Assembly (NCBI RefSeq): GCF_013408745.1
Contig: NZ_JACCBJ010000001.1
Coordinates: 1,736,001-1,800,000 of the forward strand
Source: Leifsonia soli
GTDB lineage: Bacteria; Actinomycetota; Actinomycetes; Actinomycetales; Microbacteriaceae
Direction of reading: 5' to 3'
Length of the DNA: 64,000 bases
In this document: positions 1-8,678 of the stretch, one piece after another
How the letters are laid out: each line of letters opens with the position of its first letter
Numbering within the stretch: the stretch's first letter is position 1
The notes under the pieces: generated by a model
Told to the model about the DNA's origin: nothing
The model's input: the letters and a program-made list of their open reading frames with translations, nothing else
Database searches by the model: none
Position numbers and translations under genes: made by a program

Positions 1-2841
1 ATCTCGCAGGCCAGCGCCAACCAGCGTTCCGGCCGCTCCGGCCGCACCAGCGACGGCATCGCCATCCGGCTGTACTCGGAGGAGGACTTCGCCAAGCGGC
101 CCGAGTACACCGAGCCCGAGATCCTGCGCACCAACCTCGCCGCCGTCATCCTCCAGATGATCTCGCTCGGCCTCGGCGACATCGCGGCCTTTCCGTTCCT
201 CACCCCGCCCGATTCGCGCGGCATCAAGGACGGCCTGGACCTGCTCACGGAGCTCGGCGCGATCACGGCGTCGAAGGAGGACACCACGCTCACGGCGGTC
301 GGCCGCCAGCTCGCCCAGCTCCCCATCGATCCCCGGTTCGCCCGCATGGTCGTCGAATCGAAGCGGCACGGCACCTCCCGCGAGGTCATGGCCATCGTGG
401 CCGGGCTCACCATCCAGGATCCGCGCGAACGGCCGGTCGAGCGCCGCGGCAGCGCCGACGAGAAGCATGCCAGGTTCGCCGACCCGACCAGCGACTTCCT
501 CACCCTGCTGAACCTCTGGAACTACCTCGAGGAGCAGCAGAAAGAGCTGTCGTCCAGCGCGTTCCGCCGGCTCTGCAAGGCGGAGTTCCTCAACTTCCTG
601 CGCGTGCGCGAGTGGCAGGACGTCTATCGCCAGCTGCGCCAGCTCGCCAAGCCGCTCGGGCTGGCCATCGGCGAGCCGTCCGTGAACCCGGATGGCATCC
701 ACCGCTCGCTGCTCGCCGGGCTGCTCTCGCACATCGGGCTGAAGGATGTGCGCGAGAGCGGGCAGGCTCCGAAGGGCGCGGGGAAGGGCCCGCGCAGCCG
801 GCAGGCCGAATACCTCGGCGCACGGCAGACCCGGTTCGTGATCTTCCCCGGATCCACCCTCGCCAAGAAGCAGCCCACCGCGCTGATGAGCGCAGAACTG
901 GTGGAGACCTCCCGGCTGTTCGCGCGGATGAACGCGGCCATCGACCCGGCCTGGGCCGAGCCGATCGCCGGCGACCTCTGCAAGCGGCAGTACAGCGAGC
1001 CGCACTGGGAGAAGAGTCAGGGCTCCGTCGTCGCCTACGAGCGGGTGACGCTGTTCGGCGTCCCGATCATCCCGCGCCGGCGCGTGCAGTACGCCCGGAT
1101 CGACCGGGAGCTGTCGCGGGAGCTGTTCATCCGGCACGCGCTCGTCGACGGCGAATGGGACTCCCATCAGGCCTTCGACCGCGCCAACCGCGCCCTGCGG
1201 GCCGAGCTGCGCGAGCTGGAGGAGCGCACCCGCCGCCGCGACATCCTCAACGACGACGAGGCGGTCTTCGAGTTCTACGACGCGCGCATCCCGGCCGATG
1301 TGGTGTCGACGCGCACGTTCGAGGGATGGTGGAAGAAGGCCAGGCAGGAGACGCCCGACCTCCTCACCATGACGCCGGAGGCCCTTCTGGACGAGGAGGC
1401 CGCCGAGGTCGACGAGGACGCCTTCCCGCCGGTCTGGCGGCAGGGCGACCAGCGGCTCACCCTGCGGTACCGGTTCGAGCCGGGCGCCGAAGACGACGGG
1501 GTCACCGTCCAGGTGCCGCTTCCGCTGCTCGCCGGACTCCTCCCCGACGGCTTCGACTGGCAGGTGCCCGGACTCCGTCACGAGCTGGTCACCGCGCTGA
1601 TCAAATCGCTGCCGAAGGCGATCCGCCGCCAGGTCGTGCCCGCCGCCGACTGGGCGCAGCGCCTGCTCGGCGAGCTGTCCGGGACAGCCGGGATGCGCGC
1701 GCACGAGGGCGAGCGGCCCGCGGCGTCGCTCGCCGACACGCTCGCGGCGACGATCTCGCGGCTGACCGGCTCGCGCGTCAGCGGCTCCGACTTCGACCTC
1801 GACCGGCTCCCCGCTCACCTGCGCCCGACCTTCCAAGTCGTCGGGGAGCGCGGGCGCACCCTCGCCAGCGGCAAGGACCTCGCCGCCCTCCAGGAGCGGC
1901 TGCGCTCGCGGGCCCGCGACTCGGTGGCCGCCGTCGCCGAGGCGCGGACGCCGAACGCGATCGAGCGGTCGGGGCTCACCACGTGGGACCTCGACGAGCT
2001 CCCGCGCTTCGTCGACTCGACGCACACCGGGCCGGGCGGCACCACGAACGTGATCCGCGCCTACCCGGCGCTCGTCGACGACGGCGACGCGGTCAGCATC
2101 CGCCTGATGGGAACGCCCGCCGAGCAGGCACGCGCGATGCCGGGCGGGGTGCGCCGACTGCTGCTCGCCAGCATCCCCTCGCCCGTCGCGTACGTGCAGC
2201 AGCACCTCACGTCCGCCGAGAAGCTCACGCTCGCCGCCAGCCCGTACCCGAACACCAAAGCGCTGTTCGACGACTGCCTGCTCGCCGTCGTCGACTCGGT
2301 GCTGTACCGGATGAAGCCCGACGGCCAGGTGTTCATGCGCGCCGAGTTCGAGGCGGTGCGCGATCGCGTCTCCGGCATCGTGATGGACTCGATGTTCGAG
2401 ACGGTCGCACTCGTCACCCGCATCCTCACCGCCGCGCGCACGGCCGAGAAGGCGATCGCGGGGGTGACGGCCCTCACCTACCTGTCGGCGCTGAACGACG
2501 CGAAGGGCCAGCTCTCCGGGCTCGTGTATCCGGGGTTCGTCTCCGCGACCGGCCTTGAGCAGCTGCGGCACCTTCCGCGTTACCTGGCGGGCATCACGCA
2601 GCGGATGCAGGCGCTGCCCACCAACCCCGGCCGCGATCGAGCCTGGCAGACGCAGGTGGAGACCGCGGTCGCGCTCTACACGGATGCCGGCGGACGCATC
2701 CCGCTCGCACCGGGCTCTCCGCCGTCGCTGGTGCACGCGCGGTGGATGCTGGAGGAGTTCCGCGTCTCGCTCTTCGCGCAGTCGCTCGGGACGGCCGAGA
2801 CCGTCTCCCTCCAGCGCATCCGCAAAGTCCTCACCTCCTGA
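1..2841 (+). CDS. hrpA: ATP-dependent DEAH-box RNA helicase HrpA, C-terminal part (5' end outside window)
   Basis: The frame is open from base 1, so the gene starts upstream and 946 codons are visible. Residues 8-15 read QRSGRSGR, which is superfamily-2 helicase motif VI. The catalytic DEAH core therefore lies mostly outside the window. Next come the winged-helix/ratchet region (about 60-200), an OB-like segment with the VIFPGSTLAKK stretch (about 275-290), and a long C-terminal region of the DUF3418 type that marks bacterial HrpA rather than HrpB. HrpA proteins are about 1300 residues, so roughly the N-terminal third is missing. The family is cytoplasmic and is linked to mRNA processing and ribosome rescue. 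A 74-bp palindrome follows the stop. Confidence 0.92.
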   Translation: MSQASANQRSGRSGRTSDGIAIRLYSEEDFAKRPEYTEPEILRTNLAAVILQMISLGLGDIAAFPFLTPPDSRGIKDGLDLLTELGAITASKEDTTLTAVGRQLAQLPIDPRFARMVVESKRHGTSREVMAIVAGLTIQDPRERPVERRGSADEKHARFADPTSDFLTLLNLWNYLEEQQKELSSSAFRRLCKAEFLNFLRVREWQDVYRQLRQLAKPLGLAIGEPSVNPDGIHRSLLAGLLSHIGLKDVRESGQAPKGAGKGPRSRQAEYLGARQTRFVIFPGSTLAKKQPTALMSAELVETSRLFARMNAAIDPAWAEPIAGDLCKRQYSEPHWEKSQGSVVAYERVTLFGVPIIPRRRVQYARIDRELSRELFIRHALVDGEWDSHQAFDRANRALRAELRELEERTRRRDILNDDEAVFEFYDARIPADVVSTRTFEGWWKKARQETPDLLTMTPEALLDEEAAEVDEDAFPPVWRQGDQRLTLRYRFEPGAEDDGVTVQVPLPLLAGLLPDGFDWQVPGLRHELVTALIKSLPKAIRRQVVPAADWAQRLLGELSGTAGMRAHEGERPAASLADTLAATISRLTGSRVSGSDFDLDRLPAHLRPTFQVVGERGRTLASGKDLAALQERLRSRARDSVAAVAEARTPNAIERSGLTTWDLDELPRFVDSTHTGPGGTTNVIRAYPALVDDGDAVSIRLMGTPAEQARAMPGGVRRLLLASIPSPVAYVQQHLTSAEKLTLAASPYPNTKALFDDCLLAVVDSVLYRMKPDGQVFMRAEFEAVRDRVSGIVMDSMFETVALVTRILTAARTAEKAIAGVTALTYLSALNDAKGQLSGLVYPGFVSATGLEQLRHLPRYLAGITQRMQALPTNPGRDRAWQTQVETAVALYTDAGGRIPLAPGSPPSLVHARWMLEEFRVSLFAQSLGTAETVSLQRIRKVLTS

Positions 2842-2851
2842 CCCCCATCGC

Positions 2852-2925
2852 CCCACCGTCGAGTCCGCAAACTTTGCACGTTCGCACCGCGTGTCGCGTG
2901 CAAAGATTGCGGACTCGACGGTGGG
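2852..2925. repeat. 74-bp intergenic palindrome, type A copy 1
   Basis: Left arm 2852-2880 pairs with right arm 2897-2925 over 29 bp with one mismatch. The arms begin CCCACCGTCGAGTCCGC and end GCGGACTCGACGGTGGG. The loop contains CGCGTGTCGCG. The element sits between the convergent hrpA and SDR genes. A second copy of identical length lies at 39402-39475. There is no T-tract, so simple terminator function is not evident. Confidence 0.9.
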
Positions 2926-2936
2926 ACGGGGGCGGG

Positions 2937-3707
2937 TCAGACGTCGAGGTGGAAGCCGCCGTTGGAGTGGAGGAGCTGGCCGGTGATCCAGCCGCCGGAC
3001 ACGGAGAGCAGGAATGCGACGAGGTCGGCGGTGTCGTGCGGACGGCCCAGCCGGCCGAGGGCGGTCTCCGCCGTCAGCTGCTCGACCAGCTCCGGCGTCA
3101 TCCACCCGGTGTCGATCGGCCCCGGGTTGATCAGGTTCGCGGTGATCCCGAGGTGCGCGAGCTCGACGGCCGCCGCCTTCACGATGCGATCGAGCGCGCC
3201 CTTGCTCGCGCCATAGGGCAGGTTGTGCGCGGTGTGGTCGCTGGTCAGCGCGACGATCCGCCCCAGACCCGCCGCCCCGGACGGGAACTGCTCGGCGAAC
3301 GCCCGGATGAGCAGCCACGAACCGCGCGTGTTCACGGCGAAGTGCCGGTCGAACGCCTCCACCGACGTGTCGAGGATGCCGCTGTCGACCGAGTGCGCGT
3401 GGCTCATCACCAGCGCCTGCACCGGCCCGAGCTCGTCGCGCACCCGCGCGACAGCGACGGCCGGCGCCTCCGCATCCGCCAGGTCGACGGATACCGGAAG
3501 AGCGCGCGCGCCCAGGCGGCGCAGCTCCTCCGCCAGAGCCTCATGCTCGGCGGGATGCGCACCCCACGGCATATCCGAGTCGTAGCCGTCCCAATACCCG
3601 AACGCGACATCGAACCCGATCGACGCGAGGTTCCGGGCGATCGCGTCGCCGATCGACCCCGGCCGGCTCGCACCGGTCACGAACACCACAGGCCGCTTCG
3701 CATCCAC
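2937..3707 (-). CDS. Short-chain dehydrogenase/reductase (SDR)
   Basis: 256 aa, the usual length for a classical SDR. The N-terminal nucleotide-binding segment VTGASRPGSIGDAIA (residues about 10-24) is a variant of TGxxxGxG. The catalytic Tyr-Lys pair is visible in PYGASKGAL, and NxxG-type strands precede it. The variant glycine motif resembles SDRs annotated as 3-oxoacyl-ACP reductase-like, but no substrate can be assigned. It lies downstream of the amino-acid ABC operon on the same strand, separated from it by a palindrome, and may or may not share its transcript. Confidence 0.85.
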   Translation of the reverse strand: MDAKRPVVFVTGASRPGSIGDAIARNLASIGFDVAFGYWDGYDSDMPWGAHPAEHEALAEELRRLGARALPVSVDLADAEAPAVAVARVRDELGPVQALVMSHAHSVDSGILDTSVEAFDRHFAVNTRGSWLLIRAFAEQFPSGAAGLGRIVALTSDHTAHNLPYGASKGALDRIVKAAAVELAHLGITANLINPGPIDTGWMTPELVEQLTAETALGRLGRPHDTADLVAFLLSVSGGWITGQLLHSNGGFHLDV

Positions 3708-3718
3708 CCCGCGATGCT

Positions 3719-3780
3719 ATCGGCTCCGGAGTTTCTCGCACCGACACGCCGTGTCGAGGCGGAGAAACTCCGGAGCCGAT
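3719..3780. repeat. 62-bp intergenic palindrome, type B
   Basis: Arms 3719-3737 and 3762-3780 are a perfect 19-bp inverted repeat (ATCGGCTCCGGAGTTTCTC and its complement). Inside them is a second small hairpin, CGACAC-GCC-GTGTCG. Read on the minus strand, the loop contains CGGCGTGTCGGTGC, the core shared with the other palindromes of this window. It lies between the ABC ATPase stop and the SDR start. Confidence 0.88.
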
Positions 3781-3789
3781 GGCGGGAGG

Positions 3790-4563
3790 CTAGAGCACCT
3801 TCGAGAGGAACGCCTGCGTCCGCTGGTGCTGCGGGTTGCTGAGCACTTCGCGCGGGTCGCCGGACTCGACGACCACGCCGCCGTCCATGAAGACCAGCTC
3901 GTCGGCGACCTCGCGGGCGAAGCCCATCTCGTGCGTCACGACCACCATGGTCATGCCGCTCGCGGCCAGGCCCTTCATCACATCCAGCACCTCGCCGACG
4001 AGCTCGGGGTCGAGTGCCGACGTCGGCTCGTCGAACAGCATCAGCTTGGGGTCCATCGCGAGCGCACGCGCGATCGCGACGCGCTGCTGCTGACCGCCGG
4101 ACAGCTGGGACGGGTAGTGGTCGCCCTTGTCGCTCAGCCCGACGCGGGCCAGCAGCTCGGTCGCCCGCTCCACCGCCTTCGCCTTCGAGAGCCCCTTCAC
4201 ACGGATGGGCGCCTCGATGATGTTCTCCAGCGCCGTCATGTGCGGGAACAGGTTGAACCGCTGGAACACCATCCCGATCTCGCGGCGCTGCCGGGCGGCC
4301 TCCTTGGGCTTCAGCTCGTACAGCTTGTCGCCGTGCTGCCGGTAGCCGACCACCTCGCCGTCGACCGAGAGCCGGCCGGCGTCGACGCGCTCCAGGTGGT
4401 TGATGCAGCGGAGGAAGGTGGACTTTCCGGAGCCCGACGGCCCGATGATGCACAGCACCTCGCCCGGGTTGACCTTGAGGTCGATGCTCTTGAGCACCTC
4501 GTTCGAGCCGAAGCTCTTCGAGACGCCCTCGGCCAGAACCATGGGGGTCTTCGTGTCGGTCAT
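3790..4563 (-). CDS. Polar amino-acid ABC transporter, ATP-binding protein
   Basis: 257 aa. Walker A is [11 protein letters not shown], the signature is [34 protein letters not shown], split as LSGGQQQR then [14 protein letters not shown], and the H-loop is [10 protein letters not shown]. The ...[19 protein letters not shown] region is typical of the GlnQ/HisP family. The start ATG at 4561-4563 overlaps the permease stop (ATGA), which implies translational coupling. It energises uptake through the adjacent permease and lipoprotein. Substrate specificity (glutamate, glutamine or another polar amino acid) cannot be read from the ATPase. Confidence 0.94.
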   Translation of the reverse strand: MTDTKTPMVLAEGVSKSFGSNEVLKSIDLKVNPGEVLCIIGPSGSGKSTFLRCINHLERVDAGRLSVDGEVVGYRQHGDKLYELKPKEAARQRREIGMVFQRFNLFPHMTALENIIEAPIRVKGLSKAKAVERATELLARVGLSDKGDHYPSQLSGGQQQRVAIARALAMDPKLMLFDEPTSALDPELVGEVLDVMKGLAASGMTMVVVTHEMGFAREVADELVFMDGGVVVESGDPREVLSNPQHQRTQAFLSKVL

Positions 4564-5543
4564 CCCTTGCCTCCGAGGTCGTTGCCGTCCGGTGCTCCGG
4601 CCGCGGGGAGCGCGCCGGTCGCGAGGGCCGGTTCGTTGCGGTCCGGGCGGCGCGCGTTGACGCCGCGGGAGAACCGCTTCTCCAGGAAGTACTGGCCCAC
4701 CATCAGCAGGGAGGTGAACAGCAGGTACCAGAGCGACGCCACGATGAGCAGCGGGATGGGCGTGTACGTTACCGCCGAGATGTCGCGTGCGACCCCGTAG
4801 AGGTCGGTCGTCAGCGGGATCGCCGCCACCAGCGAGGTCGTCTTCAGCATCGAGATGACCTCGTTGCCGGTCGGCGGGATGATGACGCGCATGGCCTGCG
4901 GGATGACGATCCGGGTCATGGTCTGCCACCACGACATGCCGAGCGCCGTCGCCGCCTCCTCCTGGCCCTCGTCGACCGAGAGCAGACCGGCGCGCACGAT
5001 CTCCGCCATGTACGCGGCCTCATTCAGCGCGAGGCCGATCACCGCGATGACGAAGGCGTTCTGCATGAACCCGAGGTCGAGGGTGAAGCCGACCTGGGTC
5101 CACGGAACGCCGAGGAAGATCTGCGGATAGATCAGCGAGAACAGGCCCCAGAAGACCAGCTGCACGTACACAGGCGTGCCGCGGAAGATCCAGAGGTAGA
5201 GCCAGGCGACCGACTTCACGACCGGGTTCGGCGAGAGGCGCATGACGGCCAGAATGAGGCCGAGCACGACGCCGATGATCATGGAGTAGATCGTCAGCTG
5301 GAGGGTCACGAGCGCAGCAGCACTGATGCGCTTGTCGAAGACGTACTTGCCGACGTACTGCCAGCCGTAGGCCTCGCGCTGGGAGGCGTCCACGATGAAC
5401 CAGACCAGCAGGAGGATGAGGATCGCCGCGATGACGATGCGCCAGGGGTGCCGGAGCTTGATCGCCTTGATCGGCTCGGGACGGGTCCCGCCCGGCGACG
5501 GGACGGATCCCGTCGCCGGCCGGGCGGTGTTGCTCTGTGACAT
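4560..5543 (-). CDS. Polar amino-acid ABC transporter, permease
   Basis: 327 aa with a hydrophilic N-terminus of about 35 residues, then a first membrane helix and a HisM/GlnP-type core. The EAA loop reads [26 protein letters not shown]; its key residues are EAA-G about 30 residues before the IPQA proline. The start is the ATG at 5543, five bases after the binding-protein stop. The protein is in the cytoplasmic membrane and pairs with itself to form the channel. It is the middle gene of a binding protein-permease-ATPase operon. Confidence 0.93.
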   Translation of the reverse strand: MSQSNTARPATGSVPSPGGTRPEPIKAIKLRHPWRIVIAAILILLLVWFIVDASQREAYGWQYVGKYVFDKRISAAALVTLQLTIYSMIIGVVLGLILAVMRLSPNPVVKSVAWLYLWIFRGTPVYVQLVFWGLFSLIYPQIFLGVPWTQVGFTLDLGFMQNAFVIAVIGLALNEAAYMAEIVRAGLLSVDEGQEEAATALGMSWWQTMTRIVIPQAMRVIIPPTGNEVISMLKTTSLVAAIPLTTDLYGVARDISAVTYTPIPLLIVASLWYLLFTSLLMVGQYFLEKRFSRGVNARRPDRNEPALATGALPAAGAPDGNDLGGKG

Positions 5544-5548
5544 GAAGG

Positions 5549-6448
5549 TCAGCCCTTCGAGGCCGCGTTGACCTCGGCCTTCTCGACGGCGCCGTCGGCG
5601 ACGCCCCACTTGTCGAGGATCTTCTTGTAGGTGCCGTCGTCGATGAGGGCCTGAACGGCCTTCTGCAGCACCGGGGTCAGCTCCGAGTCCTTCTTGACGG
5701 GGAGGCCGTACGGCGCCTCGTCGAAGGTCTTGCCGGCCGCCTCGAGCTTGCCGTTCGACTTCGAGATCGCGTACAGGGTGACGGGCGAGTCGGCGCTGAG
5801 GGCGTCGGCCTTGCCGAGGATGACCGCGTTGGTCGCGTCGTCCTGCGTGTCGTAGCGGAGCGCCTGGATGGCGGGCTTGCCCTCATCCGTGCACTTCTTC
5901 GACTTGGTGGGAACCTCGTCGGTGTCCTCGTACGTCGTCGACTGGACGGCGACCTTCAGGCCGCAGGCGTTGTCCGGGTCGATGTTCTTGCCCTTCTGGG
6001 AGGCCCAGAGGATGCCGGCCGAGTAGTAGTTGACGAAGTCGACCTGCTGCTCGCGCTCGGTGGTGTCGGTGAACGACGACATGCCGTAGTCGTCCTTGCC
6101 TCCGGCGACGCTCGGGATGATGTTGTCGAACTTCGCGATCGCGAACTCCGTCTTCACACCCAGCTTGTCGCCGATGGCCTTGGCGAGGTCGACCTCCCAG
6201 CCGACGGGCTGGGCGTTGTCGTCCTTGTACTCGTTCGGCGGGTACGTGTTGTCCATGCCGACGACGAGCTTGCCGGCGTCCTTGATCTTCTGGGGCAGCT
6301 GCCCGGCGAGGGTGTCGTCCTTCTTCACGTCCGAGGCCGAGCTCGACGTTGAGCTGCCGGACGGGGTGCTGTTGTCGACACAGCCGCTGAGCGCGAGCGC
6401 TGCGACGGCGGCGACTGCGGCGATGGGAACCGCGGTACGAATGCGCAT
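5549..6448 (-). CDS. Polar amino-acid ABC transporter, substrate-binding lipoprotein
   Basis: 299 aa. A type-II signal peptide ends in the lipobox LALSGC (Cys about 24), followed by a Ser/Asp-rich linker. The body is a solute-binding protein family 3 domain (GKLVVGMDNTYPP near residue 60, GWEVDLAKAIGDKLG, and the conserved D in the second lobe). The ATG at 6448 follows GAAGAAGGA. It is anchored outside the membrane, delivers a polar amino acid to the permease and is first in the operon. The 238 bp upstream contain no gene. A weak promoter-like pair (TTGAGG and TATCCT on the minus strand) is present there. Confidence 0.92.
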   Translation of the reverse strand: MRIRTAVPIAAVAAVAALALSGCVDNSTPSGSSTSSSASDVKKDDTLAGQLPQKIKDAGKLVVGMDNTYPPNEYKDDNAQPVGWEVDLAKAIGDKLGVKTEFAIAKFDNIIPSVAGGKDDYGMSSFTDTTEREQQVDFVNYYSAGILWASQKGKNIDPDNACGLKVAVQSTTYEDTDEVPTKSKKCTDEGKPAIQALRYDTQDDATNAVILGKADALSADSPVTLYAISKSNGKLEAAGKTFDEAPYGLPVKKDSELTPVLQKAVQALIDDGTYKKILDKWGVADGAVEKAEVNAASKG

Positions 6449-6686
6449 GATTGTCGTTGTCCTTCTTCCTGTGCAGGAATGTGCCTGATGCGTATTGCAA
6501 GGGTAAGGGGAGGATACCCCAGCGGCGTTGCCGCACCTCAACACTAATTCGCGCAGAGAACGGCGTTTTTCGCGGACGTTTCCGGAAGGTTTCGTGCAAT
6601 CCGGCAGCGGAATTCGTGGAATCGTGCGTGGACGCGCTGCGAAACCCGCGCGGGAGGCGCCGGTCGCCGCTCCCGCGCTGCCGAGG

Positions 6687-7571
6687 TCACGCTCCCGTAA
6701 CGACCGGCCGTTCCGGGTCGTTCGACCACGCCGAGTAGGAGCCCGCGTACAGGGCCGGCATCGGCAGCCCGGCGGTGACCATGGCGAGCGCCTCGTGGGC
6801 GGCCGTGACGCCCGATCCGCAGTACACGCCGACGGGCGTGTCGGCGCCGATGCCGAGGCCCTCGAACCGCTGCGCCAGGGCGTCGGCCGGGAGCATCCGC
6901 CCGTCCGTCCCGAGGTTGTCGGTGGTCGGCGCACTCACGGCGCCCGGGATGTGACCGGGTCGCGGGTCCACGGGCTCCACCTCGCCGCGGAACCGCTCGC
7001 CCGCGCGCGCATCCAGCAGCACCCCTCGCGCGTCGGCGGCGAGCGCGGCGGCCGCGTCGCCGTCGAGGGTCGGAAGGGCGCCGAACCGCACGGTGATGCT
7101 GCCGGGGATCGGCGTCGCCCCGGGCCCCTTCTCCAGCGGCATGCCCGCGTCGCGCCAGGCGGCGATCCCGCCATCGAGAACCCGCACGTCGCGCACGCCC
7201 GCGTGGCGCAGCAGCCACCAGGCGCGGGCGGCCGACGTGCCTGAGGCGTCGTCGTAGACCACGACGGCGTCGCCGTCGCCGAGGCCCCAGCGTCGCGCGG
7301 CCTCCTCGAAGGCCGCCGCGGTGGGGAGCGGGTGGCGCCCGTCCGTCGGCTCCCCGTGCCCGGCGAGCTCCGTGTCCAGGTCGACGTACACGGCACCGGG
7401 GATGTGCCCGCGCTCGTACTCCTCGCGTCCGGGCGGGCCGCCCAGCTTCCAGCGCACATCGAGCACGCGCCACGCCGAACGCCGCCGGCCGGCGCCGCTC
7501 CACAGGGATTCAGCCCCGAGAGCGACGTCCAGCGCGGCGGCGGTGATCAGCGGAGAGATCTCCGAGGTCAT
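6687..7571 (-). CDS. Thiosulfate/3-mercaptopyruvate sulfurtransferase (two-rhodanese-domain)
   Basis: 294 aa with two rhodanese domains. The first (about 30-140) is inactive and structural. The second (about 165-290) contains the catalytic loop YCGSGVTAAH with Cys. CGSG rather than CRKG resembles the mercaptopyruvate-sulfurtransferase loop (CG[ST]GVT), so that substrate is favoured, but this is family inference. The ATG at 7569-7571 begins one base after the nrdB stop, so it is probably co-transcribed with the ribonucleotide reductase genes. A functional link, for example thiol supply, would be speculation. Confidence 0.88.
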   Translation of the reverse strand: MTSEISPLITAAALDVALGAESLWSGAGRRRSAWRVLDVRWKLGGPPGREEYERGHIPGAVYVDLDTELAGHGEPTDGRHPLPTAAAFEEAARRWGLGDGDAVVVYDDASGTSAARAWWLLRHAGVRDVRVLDGGIAAWRDAGMPLEKGPGATPIPGSITVRFGALPTLDGDAAAALAADARGVLLDARAGERFRGEVEPVDPRPGHIPGAVSAPTTDNLGTDGRMLPADALAQRFEGLGIGADTPVGVYCGSGVTAAHEALAMVTAGLPMPALYAGSYSAWSNDPERPVVTGA

Positions 7572-7572
7572 A

Positions 7573-8562
7573 TCAGCGTCCGGTGGAGGCCTTGGCGTTC
7601 GACTCGTAGGACGTGTTGGTCGACTCGAAGAAGTTCACCAGCTCCAGCGTGTCGTTGGCGGTCGCCATCCACTTGGCCGGGTTGGAGACCTTGTACTCGG
7701 CCTCGAAGCCCAGCTCCTCCAGGCGGCGGTCGGCCAGGTACTTCACGTACTGGTTGATGTAGTTGGCATTCAGGCCCAGGATGCCGCCCGGAAGGAGGTC
7801 GCGGTTGTACTGCTCCTCCATCTCGACGGCGTCCAGGATCATCTGACGGATCTCGGCGGCGAACTCCGGCGTCTGCAGGTCCGGGTTCTCCTCCAGCACC
7901 GTCAGGATGAGGTTGATGCCGAACTTGAGGTGCAGCGACTCGTCGCGCACCACCCAGTCGATGAGCGAGCCGAAGTTGCGCAGCAGGTTCCGCTGGCGGA
8001 ACGAGAGCGCCACCATGAAGCCCGAGTAGAACCAGATCCCCTCGAGGATGACGTTGTACGCCACCAGGTTGCGGATGAAGTCCTGCTTGCCCTCGGTCGT
8101 CGTGATGTCGAGCGCCTGCTCGGTCATCCGCTTGATGAACCGGACCTCGAACTCCTCTTTCTTCGCCATCGACGGCACGTCGACGTGGGAGTTGTAGGCC
8201 TGCTCGCGGTCGATCGGGAACGTCTCGAGGACGTACTCGAACGACATGCAGTGGTTCGCCTCCTCCCACATCTGCTTGGCGAGGTAGAGGTGCGCCTCCG
8301 CGGCGTTGATGTAGGGGTAGACACCGAAGGCCAGGGCCTTGTTGACGAGCAGCTCGTTCGGGTTGAAGTAGCTCATCAGGAAGGTGACCGCGTGGCGCTC
8401 CTCGTCGGTCATCCGCTTGAAGTCGGCGATGTCCTCACCGAGCTGGATCTCGTTCGGGAACCAGGTGTTCGCGACGGCCTGGTCGTAGAGGTCCATCGCC
8501 CACTGGTACGTGACCGGCTTGAGCAGCAGGCCCTCTTCGATTCCCGTTCCCAGAATCCCCAT
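7573..8562 (-). CDS. nrdB: Ribonucleoside-diphosphate reductase small subunit, class Ic-like (radical Tyr replaced by Phe)
   Basis: 329 aa, the usual length of an R2 protein. All six dimetal ligands are identifiable: Glu70 (NPNELLVN), Glu101 and His104 (WEEANHC), a Glu in ILEGIWFY, and Glu and His in RDESLHL. The residue four after the first His, where E. coli R2 has radical Tyr122, is Phe108. The first ligand is Glu instead of Asp. Both features are described for class Ic (Chlamydia-type, Mn/Fe) R2 proteins. It supplies the oxidising equivalent to NrdA for dNTP synthesis. It lies 38 bp after the small cysteine-tail reading frame and 112 bp after the nrdA stop. Confidence 0.93.
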   Translation of the reverse strand: MGILGTGIEEGLLLKPVTYQWAMDLYDQAVANTWFPNEIQLGEDIADFKRMTDEERHAVTFLMSYFNPNELLVNKALAFGVYPYINAAEAHLYLAKQMWEEANHCMSFEYVLETFPIDREQAYNSHVDVPSMAKKEEFEVRFIKRMTEQALDITTTEGKQDFIRNLVAYNVILEGIWFYSGFMVALSFRQRNLLRNFGSLIDWVVRDESLHLKFGINLILTVLEENPDLQTPEFAAEIRQMILDAVEMEEQYNRDLLPGGILGLNANYINQYVKYLADRRLEELGFEAEYKVSNPAKWMATANDTLELVNFFESTNTSYESNAKASTGR

Positions 8563-8600
8563 GGTGTTCCGTCTCTTTCGTTATTCGTTCGGTCGGCGGG

Positions 8601-8678
8601 TTACTGGCAGGACTCGCACTGCAGGTCGTCCATCGGGTCGACCGGCACGTAGTATTCCTCGATCTTGGTGCTGTTCAC
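8601..8678 (-). CDS. 25-codon frame encoding a CESC-ending tail, overlapping the nrdA stop (missing NrdA C-terminus or separate peptide)
   Basis: A GTG at 8676-8678 overlaps the nrdA TGA (GTGA). The frame runs 25 codons to a TAA at 8601 and ends VDPMDDLQCESCQ. A Cys pair at the extreme C-terminus after an acidic, Tyr-containing stretch is what class I R1 proteins carry as their redox-active swinging tail. The 826-aa NrdA frame ends without any Cys after its YYLH motif. One extra A in the AA of the overlap would fuse the two frames. This is therefore a coupled peptide, a frameshift product, or a one-base error in the assembly. Confidence 0.72.
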   Translation of the reverse strand: MNSTKIEEYYVPVDPMDDLQCESCQ

